Shown here piece by piece: positions 49,843 through 58,834 of a stretch of 64,000 bases of DNA (within the stretch, counting starts at the first letter, position 1; every line of letters starts with the position of its first letter). The translations under genes were made by a program, and so were the position numbers. The notes below the pieces were generated by a model, which was given only the letters and a program-made list of their open reading frames with translations, was not told the DNA's origin and did no database searches. The stretch comes from an uncultured Pelagibacteraceae bacterium (lineage in GTDB: Bacteria > Pseudomonadota > Alphaproteobacteria > Pelagibacterales > Pelagibacteraceae): assembly GCA_902572475.1 (NCBI GenBank), contig CACGGB010000001.1, positions 103,557 through 167,556 on the forward strand, given 5' to 3'.

Positions 49843-50592
49843 ATGAGTTACTTAAAAGCAACAAAAAGAGACAACACTTCAACCGGCTCAAACAATAAAT
49901 TAAGAGAGAGTGGATCTATACCTGCGATATTATACGGGGGTAAAGATCCAAATCAAAATATATCAGTAAACAAAAAAGAAATTTCTATGATTATTAACTC
50001 TGATACTTTTTTATCTAAAGTTTTGGAACTAGACATAGATGGAAAAAAAGAAAAAGTAATACCGAGAGATGTTGCTTTCAATGTAGTTTCTGAAGAACCG
50101 ATACATATAGATTTTATGAGAATAGTTTCAGGTAAAAAAATAATTTTGGAAATCCCGGTAAAATTTATAAATCATCCTGACTCACCAGGTTTAAAAAGAG
50201 GCGGAGTTTTAAATATTGTCAGAAGAAAGGTTGAATTAAAATGTCCAGCTGAAACTATACCAGATGAAATTATAGTTGACTTAGCTGGAACAGACATAGG
50301 TACAAGTATAAAAATTTCTTCTGTAAAGCTTCCAAAGAGTGTCATTCCGACAATAACAGATCGTGATTTCGTAGTAGCTACTGTAGCAGCTCCTACCGTA
50401 ATTAAAGAACCAGAAAAACCAGCCGAAGAAACAGCAGTAGAAGGAGCGGAAGGAGAAGCATCGACAGAAGGTGCCGAAGCAGCAAAAGAAGGTGATGCAG
50501 CCAAGAAGGATGAAAAAAGTAAAGATGGAGCTTCAGATAAAAAGCCTGAAGAAAAAAAACCTGCTGAAAAAAAACCTGCTGATAAAAAATAA
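49843..50592 (+). CDS. rplY: 50S ribosomal protein L25/CTC (bL25) with charged tail
   Basis: 5S rRNA-binding ribosomal protein of the long CTC type. Residues 1 to about 90 form the L25 domain (RESGSIPAILYGGKDPNQNI, quoted in part). Residues up to about 190 form the C-terminal TL5 beta domain (GVLNIVRRKVELKCPAE, DIGTSIKISSVKLP). The last 55 residues are an Ala/Glu/Lys/Pro-rich low-complexity tail (EEKKPAEKKPADKK), probably disordered and richer in GC than the rest. pth follows after 5 bases. Confidence 0.95.
   Translation: MSYLKATKRDNTSTGSNNKLRESGSIPAILYGGKDPNQNISVNKKEISMIINSDTFLSKVLELDIDGKKEKVIPRDVAFNVVSEEPIHIDFMRIVSGKKIILEIPVKFINHPDSPGLKRGGVLNIVRRKVELKCPAETIPDEIIVDLAGTDIGTSIKISSVKLPKSVIPTITDRDFVVATVAAPTVIKEPEKPAEETAVEGAEGEASTEGAEAAKEGDAAKKDEKSKDGASDKKPEEKKPAEKKPADKK
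50545..50589 (+). repeat. Three 15-bp tandem repeats in the rplY tail
   Basis: CCTGAAGAAAAAAAA, CCTGCTGAAAAAAAA and CCTGCTGATAAAAAA follow directly, encoding P-(E/A)-(E/D)-K-K units. Two contain runs of eight A. Copy number or reading frame could vary by slippage. Confidence 0.85.
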
Positions 50593-50597
50593 TTAAT

Positions 50598-51170
50598 ATG
50601 CTTTTACTCGTTGGATTGGGAAACCCAGGTTCAAATTATACAAACACAAGACATAATATAGGTTTCAAAATAATTGACGCTATTAACTTACATTTTAAAC
50701 TTTCAAAACAAAAACCAAAATTTAAAGGCCTTCTCACTACTGGCAACATTGATGAAAAAAAAATTTACGCCATAAAACCTCTTACGTTTATGAATAATTC
50801 TGGGACGGCTATTAAAGAATTAATCGATTATTTTAAAATAGATGCCAAAGACGTAATAGTTTTTCATGACGATATGGATATAGATTTTGGTAAAGTAAAA
50901 GCAAAATTTGGTGGAAGTAGTGCTGGTCACAATGGAATAGAGTCGATTGATAAATTTATTGGAAAAGACTATTCAAGGGTGAGAATTGGAATTGGTCATC
51001 CAAAACAAAAAAAAAGAGTTAATAATCATGTTTTAGATGATTTTAAAGAGGATGAAGAAGAAAAAATTAAAGAAATTACAGAAAATATTGTTAAACAAAT
51101 ACCGACATTAATTGATAAAAAAATAGATTTATTTTCAAGTAAAGTTAATCAAAATTTGAATGGGATTTAA
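50598..51170 (+). CDS. pth: Peptidyl-tRNA hydrolase
   Basis: Frees tRNA from peptidyl-tRNA that drops off the ribosome. The 190-aa enzyme has LVGLGNPGSNYTNTRHNIGF with the catalytic His (quoted in part), KPLTFMNNSGTAI, the Asp in VFHDDMDIDFGKVK, and FGGSSAGHNGIESI. It overlaps ychF by 11 bases. Confidence 0.96.
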   Translation: MLLLVGLGNPGSNYTNTRHNIGFKIIDAINLHFKLSKQKPKFKGLLTTGNIDEKKIYAIKPLTFMNNSGTAIKELIDYFKIDAKDVIVFHDDMDIDFGKVKAKFGGSSAGHNGIESIDKFIGKDYSRVRIGIGHPKQKKRVNNHVLDDFKEDEEEKIKEITENIVKQIPTLIDKKIDLFSSKVNQNLNGI

Positions 51171-52230
51171 ATGTGGAATAGTTGGGCTACCAAACGTTGG
51201 TAAGTCAACTTTATTCAATGCTCTTACAGCATCTAAAAATGCTGAAGCAGCCAATTTTCCTTTTTGTACAATAGATCCAAATGTAGGCGTGGTCGATGTA
51301 ATCGATGAAAGACTTGATAAATTAACTGAACTATCGAAATCAAAAAAAAAAATTTATACTAACATAACTTTTGTTGATATTGCTGGTTTAGTCAAAGGAG
51401 CTTCGAAGGGAGAGGGTTTAGGTAATAAATTTTTATCTCATATAAGAGAAGTGGACTCCATTATACATTTGGTTAGATGCTTTGAATCCGAAAAGATAAC
51501 ACATGTAAATTCAAATATTAATCCCACAGATGACTTGGAAACAATTAAGACTGAAATAATTCTCTCAGATTTGGATATCATTCAAAAAAAGTTAGAAAAA
51601 GGAAAAAAGAAATTACTAAATGAAAAAGAAATATCAATTTTAGAAGATAAATTTTCAATTCTTTCAAGGGGTGAAGAGATACAAATTAAAAATATAGAAG
51701 AGGAGAAATTTCTATCTAATTTAGGATTGCTGAGTATAAAACCAAAAATTATTGTTTGTAATGTCGACGAGGAAAATTTAGCTAAAGGTAATGCTCATAC
51801 TGAGCAGATAAAAAATAAATATCCTAATGAAAAAATTATTTACATTTGTGCAGACATTGAAGATCAACTTTCTGGCTTAGATAAAAATGAAAAAGAAATT
51901 TTTATGCAAGATATAGGGTTGAATAAAACTGGTCTTAATAAACTTATCAAAGAAGGTTATGATTTATTAGAATTGGAAACTTTTTTTACTTCTGGACCGG
52001 AAGAAAGTAGAGCTTGGACTGTTAGGAAAAATACACCTGCGCCAAAAGCTGCGAGTGTGATTCATACAGACTTTGAAAAAAATTTTATCAGAGCTGAGGC
52101 GGTTTCATGTGAAGATTTTATAAAGTTTGGTAGTGCTGAAAAATGTAAGGAAAATGGTAAATTAAGAATCGAGGGTAAAGATTATATTGTGAAAGATGGA
52201 GATGTTTTATACTTCCGTGTCAACCCTTGA
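51160..52230 (+). CDS. ychF: Redox-linked ribosome-binding ATPase YchF
   Basis: Obg-family P-loop NTPase that prefers ATP and binds ribosomes. The 356-aa protein has G1 GLPNVGKSTLFNAL, a hydrophobic residue in switch II (DIAGLVKGASKGEGLGNKFL, quoted in part), a non-standard G4 (CNVDEENL in place of NKxD) as usual for YchF, and the C-terminal TGS domain (FFTSGPEESRAWTV, EDFIKFGS). The end overlaps petC, read in the opposite direction, by 24 bases. Confidence 0.95.
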   Translation: MGFKCGIVGLPNVGKSTLFNALTASKNAEAANFPFCTIDPNVGVVDVIDERLDKLTELSKSKKKIYTNITFVDIAGLVKGASKGEGLGNKFLSHIREVDSIIHLVRCFESEKITHVNSNINPTDDLETIKTEIILSDLDIIQKKLEKGKKKLLNEKEISILEDKFSILSRGEEIQIKNIEEEKFLSNLGLLSIKPKIIVCNVDEENLAKGNAHTEQIKNKYPNEKIIYICADIEDQLSGLDKNEKEIFMQDIGLNKTGLNKLIKEGYDLLELETFFTSGPEESRAWTVRKNTPAPKAASVIHTDFEKNFIRAEAVSCEDFIKFGSAEKCKENGKLRIEGKDYIVKDGDVLYFRVNP

Positions 52231-52989
52231 CCATATTTTCTTCATACTTAGGTAAACTAAGATTGTCAAAAGTACCAAATAAATAATTACCTTTACTCCA
52301 GTTTTGTGTCTTTCCTCAAGTTCAGGTTCTGCCGCCCATGCTAGAAAAGTTGTTACATCTTTTGCCATTTGGTCAACTGTGGATTCAGTTCCATCAGCAT
52401 ATTCGACTAGACCGTCCATTAAATTATTGGGCATTTTAATTTTATTTCCAACCATATATTTATTGTAATAAACACCGTCATCTAGGTCTAAGCCTGGTGG
52501 TGGATCTTCATAACCAACTAGGACTGAATAAATATAGTTTGCTCCACCTTTTCTTGCTTTGACTAAAACTGACATATCAGGTGGGTAAGCTCCACCGTTT
52601 GCAGCTGTTGCTGCTTGTACATTTGGGTATGGGCTCTTGAATTTATCTGATGGTCTGCCAGGTCTAGTAAACATTTCACCTTGAGAGTCTGGCCCATCTT
52701 CTATCTCAAAACTAGCTGCTATGGCTTTTACCTCTTGTTCTGAAAATTCGGGACCACCAGGTTCTCCTAGATTTCTGTAACTGAGGTATTGCATTGAGTG
52801 GCAAGAAGCACAAACTTCTTTATAAACTTGAAAACCTCTTTGCAAAGATGCTCTATCAAAAGTTCCTGTTAAACCTTTAAAGCTCCAATTCACTTTAATT
52901 GGGTCGACCATTTCGGCGCTATTTAAAGGTTTAAATGAGATGTAAATTAAAAAGGTTAAAAAAACAAATCTTAAACTAGATTTTATCAT
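52207..52989 (-). CDS. petC: Cytochrome c1 of the bc1 complex
   Basis: Heme-c subunit passing electrons from the Rieske protein to cytochrome c. The 260-aa product has a signal peptide cut near NSAEM, the heme site CASCH (60-64) in [19 protein letters not shown] (quoted in part), [20 protein letters not shown], and a C-terminal membrane anchor ([16 protein letters not shown]). The axial Met is probably in the KMPNNLMDG segment. It overlaps petB by 14 bases. Confidence 0.96.
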   Translation of the reverse strand: MIKSSLRFVFLTFLIYISFKPLNSAEMVDPIKVNWSFKGLTGTFDRASLQRGFQVYKEVCASCHSMQYLSYRNLGEPGGPEFSEQEVKAIAASFEIEDGPDSQGEMFTRPGRPSDKFKSPYPNVQAATAANGGAYPPDMSVLVKARKGGANYIYSVLVGYEDPPPGLDLDDGVYYNKYMVGNKIKMPNNLMDGLVEYADGTESTVDQMAKDVTTFLAWAAEPELEERHKTGVKVIIYLVLLTILVYLSMKKIWSRVDTEV

Positions 52990-54235
52990 TAACCTTCCTA
53001 GCTACAGATGGTTCTGCGCCCCCAGTTAACACTGGCTCAGAGATACTCATAGGAATCGGATCGGTTTTCTCTAAATAACCTACAACAGGCATGACTACTA
53101 TAAAATGTAGAAAGTAATATATAGTGCCTACTCTGGCTAATACTAAATAAATTCCTTCAGCTGGCATCGCGCCAACGTAACCAAGCATTAAAACGTCTAT
53201 TACTAATATCCAGAAAAATTGTCTATAGATAGGTCTAAAAACAGCTGATCTAACTTTTGATGTGTCTAACCAAGGTAAAACAAATAAAATAAAAATTGCA
53301 CTGAACATTAAAATTACACCACCTAATTTATCTGGCACAGATCTTAAAATTGCATAAAACGGTAACAGATACCACTCTGGAACAATGTGAGCAGGAGTTA
53401 CTAAGGGATTGGCTGGAATATAATTGTCCGAATGTCCTAATACATTAGGCGTAAAGAACACGAAACCTGCAAAAATAATCATAAAAACTAAAAGAGCAAA
53501 AGCATCCTTAATTGTTATATAAGGATGAAAAGGAACTGTATCTTTAGATGGTTTCTTTATGTCAATTCCTACAGGGTTGTTATTACCTGGAACATGTAAA
53601 GCCCAAATATGTAAAACTACTAAACCTAAAATTAAAAATGGGATTAAATAATGTAAGCTAAAAAATCTGTTTAAAGTTGGATTATCAACTGAATAGGCGC
53701 CCCATAACCAAGTAGTGATACTATCTCCAACTAATGGAATTGCGCTAAATAAATTTGTTATTACTGTTGCTCCCCAAAAACTCATTTGACCCCAAGGCAA
53801 TACATAACCCATAAAAGCTGCTGCCATCATTAATAAATAAATTAACAGACCTATAATCCAAATCACTTCTCTAGGTGATTTGTAAGAACCGTAAAATAAA
53901 GATCTAAAAATGTGGATGTAAACTGCTAAAAAAAACATGGATGCACCATTACTGTGAATATATCTGATTAACCAACCATAATTTACGTCTCTCATTATAT
54001 GTTCTACACTTGCAAAAGCTAAATCTGCATGTGCTACATAATGCATAGCCAAAACTATTCCAGTAACTATTTGTGTAATTAAACAAAAAGTTAAAATTCC
54101 TCCAAAGGTCCACCAATAGTTTAGGTTTTTTGGAGTAGGATAATCTGTAAGGTGTGCTCCAAGAGTTAGTAAAGGTAGTCTATCATTGAACCATTTACCT
54201 GCTTTGGACTTTGGTGTGTATTCGTGCTCGCTCAT
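52976..54235 (-). CDS. petB: Cytochrome b of the bc1 complex
   Basis: Membrane core of complex III with two b hemes and the Qo and Qi quinol sites. The 419-aa protein has eight or so helices, the paired heme His in [20 protein letters not shown] (quoted in part) and [21 protein letters not shown] (quoted in part), [19 protein letters not shown] (Qo helix) and the PEWY motif. It lies between the Rieske and c1 genes, 6 bases from petA. Confidence 0.97.
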   Translation of the reverse strand: MSEHEYTPKSKAGKWFNDRLPLLTLGAHLTDYPTPKNLNYWWTFGGILTFCLITQIVTGIVLAMHYVAHADLAFASVEHIMRDVNYGWLIRYIHSNGASMFFLAVYIHIFRSLFYGSYKSPREVIWIIGLLIYLLMMAAAFMGYVLPWGQMSFWGATVITNLFSAIPLVGDSITTWLWGAYSVDNPTLNRFFSLHYLIPFLILGLVVLHIWALHVPGNNNPVGIDIKKPSKDTVPFHPYITIKDAFALLVFMIIFAGFVFFTPNVLGHSDNYIPANPLVTPAHIVPEWYLLPFYAILRSVPDKLGGVILMFSAIFILFVLPWLDTSKVRSAVFRPIYRQFFWILVIDVLMLGYVGAMPAEGIYLVLARVGTIYYFLHFIVVMPVVGYLEKTDPIPMSISEPVLTGGAEPSVARKVNDKI

Positions 54236-54241
54236 TTTTTT

Positions 54242-54763
54242 TTATCCTATTTTAATTGTATTATTATCAACAAATTCAAATTTTGGTATTTCCATGTTAG
54301 TAGGTGCTGGACCTTTTCTAATTCTCCCCGAAACATCATAATGAGAACCGTGACAAGGACAGAACCATCCGTTGTAATCCCCTTTATCTTTTAAAGGAAC
54401 ACATCCGAGATGAGTACAGACTCCTAGCATCACTAACCATTCATCTTTACCTTCTTTTACTCTCTCCTCATCTTTTTGGGGATCGGGCAAATCGTCCAAG
54501 TTGACTGCTCTAGCCTCAGCAATTTCCTCTGGAGTCCTTCTTTTTAAAAAAACTGGTTTCCCTCTCCATAATACAGTAATTGATTTACCTGGTTCAACGC
54601 TGCTTATATCCACTTCTGTAGTTGCTAAGGCTTGTTGAGCTTTATCTGGGTTCATTTGATCGATCATTGGCCAGATAACCGCACCTATTCCAACAGCACC
54701 AACTGTATAACTCGCAGTAAATAAAAAATCTCTTCTATTAACTTTTTTTTCTTCTTTGCTCAT
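54242..54763 (-). CDS. petA: Rieske iron-sulfur protein of the bc1 complex
   Basis: Carries the 2Fe-2S cluster that takes the first electron from quinol. The 173-aa protein starts with a twin-arginine signal/anchor (NRRDFLFTASY). It ends with the cluster boxes CTHLGC and CPCHGSHYD in the usual order. It is the first gene of petABC and diverges from trmL across an 89-base gap that contains a short inverted repeat. Confidence 0.96.
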   Translation of the reverse strand: MSKEEKKVNRRDFLFTASYTVGAVGIGAVIWPMIDQMNPDKAQQALATTEVDISSVEPGKSITVLWRGKPVFLKRRTPEEIAEARAVNLDDLPDPQKDEERVKEGKDEWLVMLGVCTHLGCVPLKDKGDYNGWFCPCHGSHYDVSGRIRKGPAPTNMEIPKFEFVDNNTIKIG

Positions 54764-54820
54764 TTATGTAAGTGCTTATAATGTAATTATTAAATAAAAC
54801 CATATCATAAAAAATTCTAG

Positions 54821-54834
54821 GGTCAGAATGACAC
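54821..54834. promoter_or_regulatory. Imperfect inverted repeat in the petA-trmL gap
   Basis: GGTCAGAATGACAC contains GTCA-GAA-TGAC, extendable with one mismatch to six-base arms. It could be an operator for petABC or trmL. I do not recognise the regulator. Confidence 0.25.
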
Positions 54835-54852
54835 ATAAATTAAGCTCAATTA

Positions 54853-55299
54853 ATGCACATAGTTCTCTATAAACCTGATATCCCTCAAAATACAGCTGCA
54901 ATTATAAGATTAAGTGCGTGTTTAAACTTGAGTGTTCACATTATCGAGCCGTGTGGGTTTAATCTAAGTGATAAGAGATTTAAAAGAGTGGTTATGGATT
55001 ATATGGGTTTAAGTAGGATTTCTAGATATAATGACTACGAAACCTTTTTAGAAAAACATAAAAAATCTAGAATAATTCTGATGACAACGAAGGCTAAACA
55101 ATTATATCATGATTTTAAATTCAAAAAAAATGATATGCTTTTATTTGGAAGAGAAAGCTCAGGTGTACCAGAAAACTTACATAAAACTATAAAAAATAAA
55201 GTAAAAATTCCAATGAACAAAAAAACTAGATCACTAAATATAGGGATGAGTGTCGCAATCATTGCCTCTGAAGCATTGAGACAAAATAATTTATTATAA
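54853..55299 (+). CDS. trmL: tRNA (cytidine34-2'-O)-methyltransferase TrmL
   Basis: SPOUT methyltransferase that modifies the wobble base of leucine tRNAs. The 148-aa protein has IVLYKPDIPQNTAAIIRLSA, LHIIEPCGF-like text (VHIIEPCGFNLSDKRFKR), DMLLFGRESSGVPE and the knot-forming PMNKKTRSLNIGMSVAI. hemF follows after 9 bases. Confidence 0.93.
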   Translation: MHIVLYKPDIPQNTAAIIRLSACLNLSVHIIEPCGFNLSDKRFKRVVMDYMGLSRISRYNDYETFLEKHKKSRIILMTTKAKQLYHDFKFKKNDMLLFGRESSGVPENLHKTIKNKVKIPMNKKTRSLNIGMSVAIIASEALRQNNLL

Positions 55300-55308
55300 T
55301 AATTTTAA

Positions 55309-56133
55309 ATGAATAAATCTGATTTTAGAAAAAAAATTACAGATAGTTGGTTTTCATATTTACAAAGTCAAATCTGTAAAGAATTTGAAATATTAGAAGG
55401 TAGTAAATTTAAGTTTAAAAGGAGAGATTGGAACAAAAAAAATAGAAAGGAAGGTGGAGGCACATCATATATTTTATCAGGAGGAAAAATATTTGATAAA
55501 GTTGGAGTTAACAAATCTACAGTTTCAGGAATTTTTCCGAAACAATTTAGAAAAAATATCTTGGGAGCTGGAAAAAATGGTAAGTATTGGGCATCTGGTG
55601 TATCAGTCGTTGCTCACATGAGAAATCCAAAAATGCCTGCTCTTCACTTTAATACGAGATTTATTGTTACTTCAAAAGAATGGTTTGGTGGTGGAATGGA
55701 TGCAACACCAAGTTTTAATGATAATAAAGAGAAAAAAATTATACATGATCAATTAAAAAAAATTTGTAAACAAAATAAAAAAAATTATAAGAAATATAAA
55801 AAATGGTGTGATGAATATTTTTACTTACCCCATAGAAAAGAAGCTAGGGGAATAGGAGGCATTTTTTTTGATTATGAAATAAAAGACTGGTATAAAAATT
55901 TTAAATTTGTAAGAGAGCTTGGTTTAACTTTTATAGATATCTCTAAACAAATTATTAATCGTAAAAAGAAGACAAATTGGACAAAAAAAGAAAAAGAAAA
56001 TCAATTTATTAAACGTGGAAGATACATTGAGTTTAATCTTTTATATGATAGAGGAACTAAGTTTGGTTTAAATTCAGGAGGAAACGTAGACTCAATTTTA
56101 ATGTCTCTACCACCTGAAGCTAAGTGGAAATAA
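55309..56133 (+). CDS. hemF: Oxygen-dependent coproporphyrinogen III oxidase HemF
   Basis: Aerobic heme-synthesis enzyme making protoporphyrinogen IX. The 274-aa product has GGGTSYILSGGKIFDKVGVN, VSVVAHMRNPKMPALHFNTR (quoted in part), the family stretch WFGGGMDATPSF, CDEYFYLPHRKEARGIGGIFFD (quoted in part), and RGRYIEFNLLYDRGTKFGL (quoted in part). It lies beside the bc1 heme-protein operon. The gene ends 2 bases before the greA ATG. Confidence 0.96.
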   Translation: MNKSDFRKKITDSWFSYLQSQICKEFEILEGSKFKFKRRDWNKKNRKEGGGTSYILSGGKIFDKVGVNKSTVSGIFPKQFRKNILGAGKNGKYWASGVSVVAHMRNPKMPALHFNTRFIVTSKEWFGGGMDATPSFNDNKEKKIIHDQLKKICKQNKKNYKKYKKWCDEYFYLPHRKEARGIGGIFFDYEIKDWYKNFKFVRELGLTFIDISKQIINRKKKTNWTKKEKENQFIKRGRYIEFNLLYDRGTKFGLNSGGNVDSILMSLPPEAKWK

Positions 56134-56135
56134 TT

Positions 56136-56612
56136 ATGGAAAAAGAACCTATAACTTTAAATGGTCTTCAAAATTTAAAAAACGAATTAGAAGACTTAAA
56201 AAATGTTCAAAGACCAAAAATTGTTGAAGCAATTGCTGAAGCAAGATCTCATGGTGACTTGAAAGAAAATGCTGAATACCATGCCGCAAAAGAACAACAG
56301 GCTTTGATTGAAAGTCGAGTAATTGCGATTAATGATCTGATAGCAAGAGCTAATGTTATTGATGTAACAAAAATTGATAATAATGGAAAAGTTATTTTTG
56401 GTTCAACAGTAAAAGTTCAAGATTTAGATAATAATAAAAATATTACTTATAGAATCGTAGGTCAAGATGAGGCGGATATAAAGAAAAACTTAATTTTTTT
56501 TAAAAGTCCGATAGGAAAAGCTTTGATTGGTAAGAATGAGGGTGAAATGATAAGCGTAAATACTCCTTCTGGTGAAAGAAATTTTGAAATATTAAAAGTT
56601 GAATATATTTAA
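56136..56612 (+). CDS. greA: Transcription elongation factor GreA
   Basis: Stimulates RNA cleavage by backtracked RNA polymerase. The ORF track begins at a GTG at 56124 inside hemF. The ATG at 56136 (MEKEPITLNGLQNLKNELEDL) gives 158 aa, the standard length, and leaves 2 bases after hemF. It has an N-terminal coiled coil with the acidic-tip phrase EARSHGDLKENAEYHAAKEQQ (quoted in part) and the C-terminal FKBP-like domain (ISVNTPSGERNFEILKVEY). It converges on cca. Confidence 0.96.
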   Translation: MEKEPITLNGLQNLKNELEDLKNVQRPKIVEAIAEARSHGDLKENAEYHAAKEQQALIESRVIAINDLIARANVIDVTKIDNNGKVIFGSTVKVQDLDNNKNITYRIVGQDEADIKKNLIFFKSPIGKALIGKNEGEMISVNTPSGERNFEILKVEYI

Positions 56613-56615
56613 AAT

Positions 56616-57878
56616 CTACAGAGAATAAATTTTAATTAAATCTTTAATTCTCTCATTAGATATCTCAAAATTATTATTTGCCCACTCACTCTCAATTTTT
56701 TTTAAAACTTTTCCTAAAGACTCCCCTTCTTTCATACCATTTTTTTTTAGATATTCACCATTTACATGAAGCTTTGGAATATTAGATTTTAATACTAAAT
56801 TTAAAGTTTTTGAAAACTCATCTATCTTAATTTTAGAGTTAATTGTAAAATTAATTATATTTAAATTTATTAAATGTTCTTTGCCGTAAAAATAAATATT
56901 TCTAATTAAATCTTTATCAAAAAAATTCTTGTTTTTTTTGACTTCAATTAGATTGCTAGATAATTTCTTTAAAGTCTCTTTAATCTTGCTTGAAACATTG
57001 TACTTATGTGAAAAGTATTCGTCATTATTTTTATCATCAATAAGCAAAACTGCTAGTAAAAGATCTTTGTTTATATTTGAATATTTACATATTTTCTTTA
57101 ATCTTTCTAATCTGTTTAGATATAAAAACTCAGGGAAAATCATTAAAAAGATTTCTTTTAAATGGTCGCTTTCATTTATTTTTAAAAAACTTTCGAGTTC
57201 CAAAATCTTAAGTAGCTCGTCTAGTATTCTTTCTTTAGAAATTTTTTTAATTCCAATTAAATTATGCTTAATAGCTTCGATTGTAGTTTTTTCAACTTGG
57301 ATATCATACATAACTTTGAATCTTATAAATCTTATTATTCTTAAATAATCTTCTTCAATCCTTTTTTGTGGATCGCCTATAAACTTCACATTCTTATTTT
57401 TTAGATCAACTGTTCCATTTTGAGGATCAAAAATTTTACCATTTATATCCATATAAATTGCGTTTATGGTAAAATCTCTTCTCTCGGAGTCTAAATGCCA
57501 GTCATCTGTGTATTCAATTTCTGCGTGCCTTCCGTCGGTTTTAAGGTCTTTTCGAAGTGTTGTGAGCTCAATCTTTTTAGTATCTGACAATATAGTAACT
57601 GTTCCATGTTTAATACTTGTATCAATTATTTTTAGATTGGTGTTTTTCAATTTTTCCTTGATTTGTTCTGTTGTAAGAATAGTTGCTGCATCAATATCAT
57701 CTATCTTTTCCTTTGAAAGATATTTTCTCACACAGCCACCTACAAATCTGACAACTGTTTTGTCTTCAAAATATCCGTCTTCCAATTTTTTAAAAATAAA
57801 TCTTAATTCTTTATTTTTATAGAATGGAAAAAAAGTACTTTTAATTTTTTCGATGAAGTTTAAACTTAAACTGAGCAT
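56616..57878 (-). CDS. cca: CCA tRNA nucleotidyltransferase
   Basis: Adds or repairs the CCA end of tRNAs (class II, poly(A) polymerase family). The 420-aa protein has RFVGGCVRKYLSKEKIDDID with the metal-binding D-x-D (quoted in part), GTVTILSD, the RRDFTINAI motif, PQKRIEEDYLRIIRFIRF and a helical C-terminus. A bacterial poly(A) polymerase is the alternative. The lack of a basic tail and the alphaproteobacterial type favour CCA addition. A tRNA-Gln ends 7 bases before its ATG. Confidence 0.9.
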   Translation of the reverse strand: MLSLSLNFIEKIKSTFFPFYKNKELRFIFKKLEDGYFEDKTVVRFVGGCVRKYLSKEKIDDIDAATILTTEQIKEKLKNTNLKIIDTSIKHGTVTILSDTKKIELTTLRKDLKTDGRHAEIEYTDDWHLDSERRDFTINAIYMDINGKIFDPQNGTVDLKNKNVKFIGDPQKRIEEDYLRIIRFIRFKVMYDIQVEKTTIEAIKHNLIGIKKISKERILDELLKILELESFLKINESDHLKEIFLMIFPEFLYLNRLERLKKICKYSNINKDLLLAVLLIDDKNNDEYFSHKYNVSSKIKETLKKLSSNLIEVKKNKNFFDKDLIRNIYFYGKEHLINLNIINFTINSKIKIDEFSKTLNLVLKSNIPKLHVNGEYLKKNGMKEGESLGKVLKKIESEWANNNFEISNERIKDLIKIYSL

Positions 57879-57885
57879 AAATCAT

Positions 57886-57959
57886 TGGCTGGGGCACTAG
57901 GATTCGAACCTAGGATGGCGGTATCAAAAACCGCTGCCTTACCGCTTGGCTATGCCCCA
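57886..57959 (-). tRNA. tRNA-Gln (TTG anticodon)
   Basis: Minus-strand cloverleaf: acceptor TGGGGCA with TGCCCCA, the weak U1-A72 pair typical of glutamine tRNA, D arm GCCAAGCGGTAAGGC, anticodon stem GCGGT/ACCGC, loop TTTTGAT giving anticodon TTG, and T loop GTTCGAA. CCA is encoded. It lies between ispE and cca on the same strand. Confidence 0.95.
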
Positions 57960-57993
57960 TTTATGATGACTGGTATATCATAATTAAATAAAA

Positions 57994-58833
57994 TTAAATA
58001 GTTTTCGCGATTGAAAATGAAAATTTAGGGTATTTTTTTCTTAACTTTTTAAGTGCGGCTTTTGAACTTCGATTGTTATTAAATAAACCATAACAAACCG
58101 AACCAGATCCTGACATTCTTGATAAAAAACACCCCTTAGTTTTGTTAATATCCAAGAGTAACTTTTGAATAATTGGGTGTTCTTTTTCAACAATGGATTG
58201 TAAATCATTATTAGATTTTATTATATGGTCTATAAATTTTTTCTTTGATTTTAAGCTTTCAATTTTAACTCTATCTTTTTTGGAATATATTTTTACTTTT
58301 GAATAAATTTTCTTTGTAGAACATTTTATCTTTGGATAAATCAGCAAAAAATTTAATTGATAATTTTGGTTTAATTTTGTGACAGTGGATAGATCTTTTA
58401 AAAATCCTCGGTTGTAAAAAAAGAGAAAAAAGTCTGATCCAATATTAGATGAAATTTTTTGAAGTAAATCTTTTTTTATCTTTTTTTTAATTAAATGCTG
58501 AAATATCGCCACCGCATTGCTAGTTCCGCCTCCTAAGCCTCCAAAGACTGGGATTCTTTTGTTTATTTTTATATTGTAATAATTAGAGATTAATTTGTTA
58601 TTTCTCAGTATATCCAGAATCGATTTAACAGAATTTTTTGAGCGATCAATATATTTTGAATAAGTTCCGGTAAAAGATACATTATCGTAGTTTTTATCTT
58701 GGTTTTTTTTTATATAAATCGTATCAAATTTGTTTACTAAGCAGTAAATTGATTGAATTTCGTGCAAACCATTTTTTGTTTTTTTATTTACATTCAAACT
58801 TAGATTAATTTTCGCAAAAGATTTGAGAGCCAT
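57994..58833 (-). CDS. ispE: 4-diphosphocytidyl-2-C-methyl-D-erythritol kinase IspE
   Basis: GHMP kinase of the MEP isoprenoid pathway. The 279-aa protein has FAKINLSLNVNKKTKNGLHEI (quoted in part), IPVFGGLGGGTSNAVAIF with the ATP loop, SSNIGSDFFLFF and the C-terminal LSRMSGSGSVCYGLF. It is joined to the TPR gene by a 1-base gap and followed by tRNA-Gln. Confidence 0.95.
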   Translation of the reverse strand: MALKSFAKINLSLNVNKKTKNGLHEIQSIYCLVNKFDTIYIKKNQDKNYDNVSFTGTYSKYIDRSKNSVKSILDILRNNKLISNYYNIKINKRIPVFGGLGGGTSNAVAIFQHLIKKKIKKDLLQKISSNIGSDFFLFFYNRGFLKDLSTVTKLNQNYQLNFLLIYPKIKCSTKKIYSKVKIYSKKDRVKIESLKSKKKFIDHIIKSNNDLQSIVEKEHPIIQKLLLDINKTKGCFLSRMSGSGSVCYGLFNNNRSSKAALKKLRKKYPKFSFSIAKTI

Positions 58834-58834
58834 T

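Noticed and set aside
50172-50504. 110-aa Ala/Ser-rich ORF opposite rplY
   Set aside because: Product is the antisense of the low-complexity rplY tail; composition explains the open frame.
56929-57822. Two plus-strand ORFs of 139 and 118 aa opposite cca
   Set aside because: They are antisense shadows of a well-conserved nucleotidyltransferase and resemble no family.
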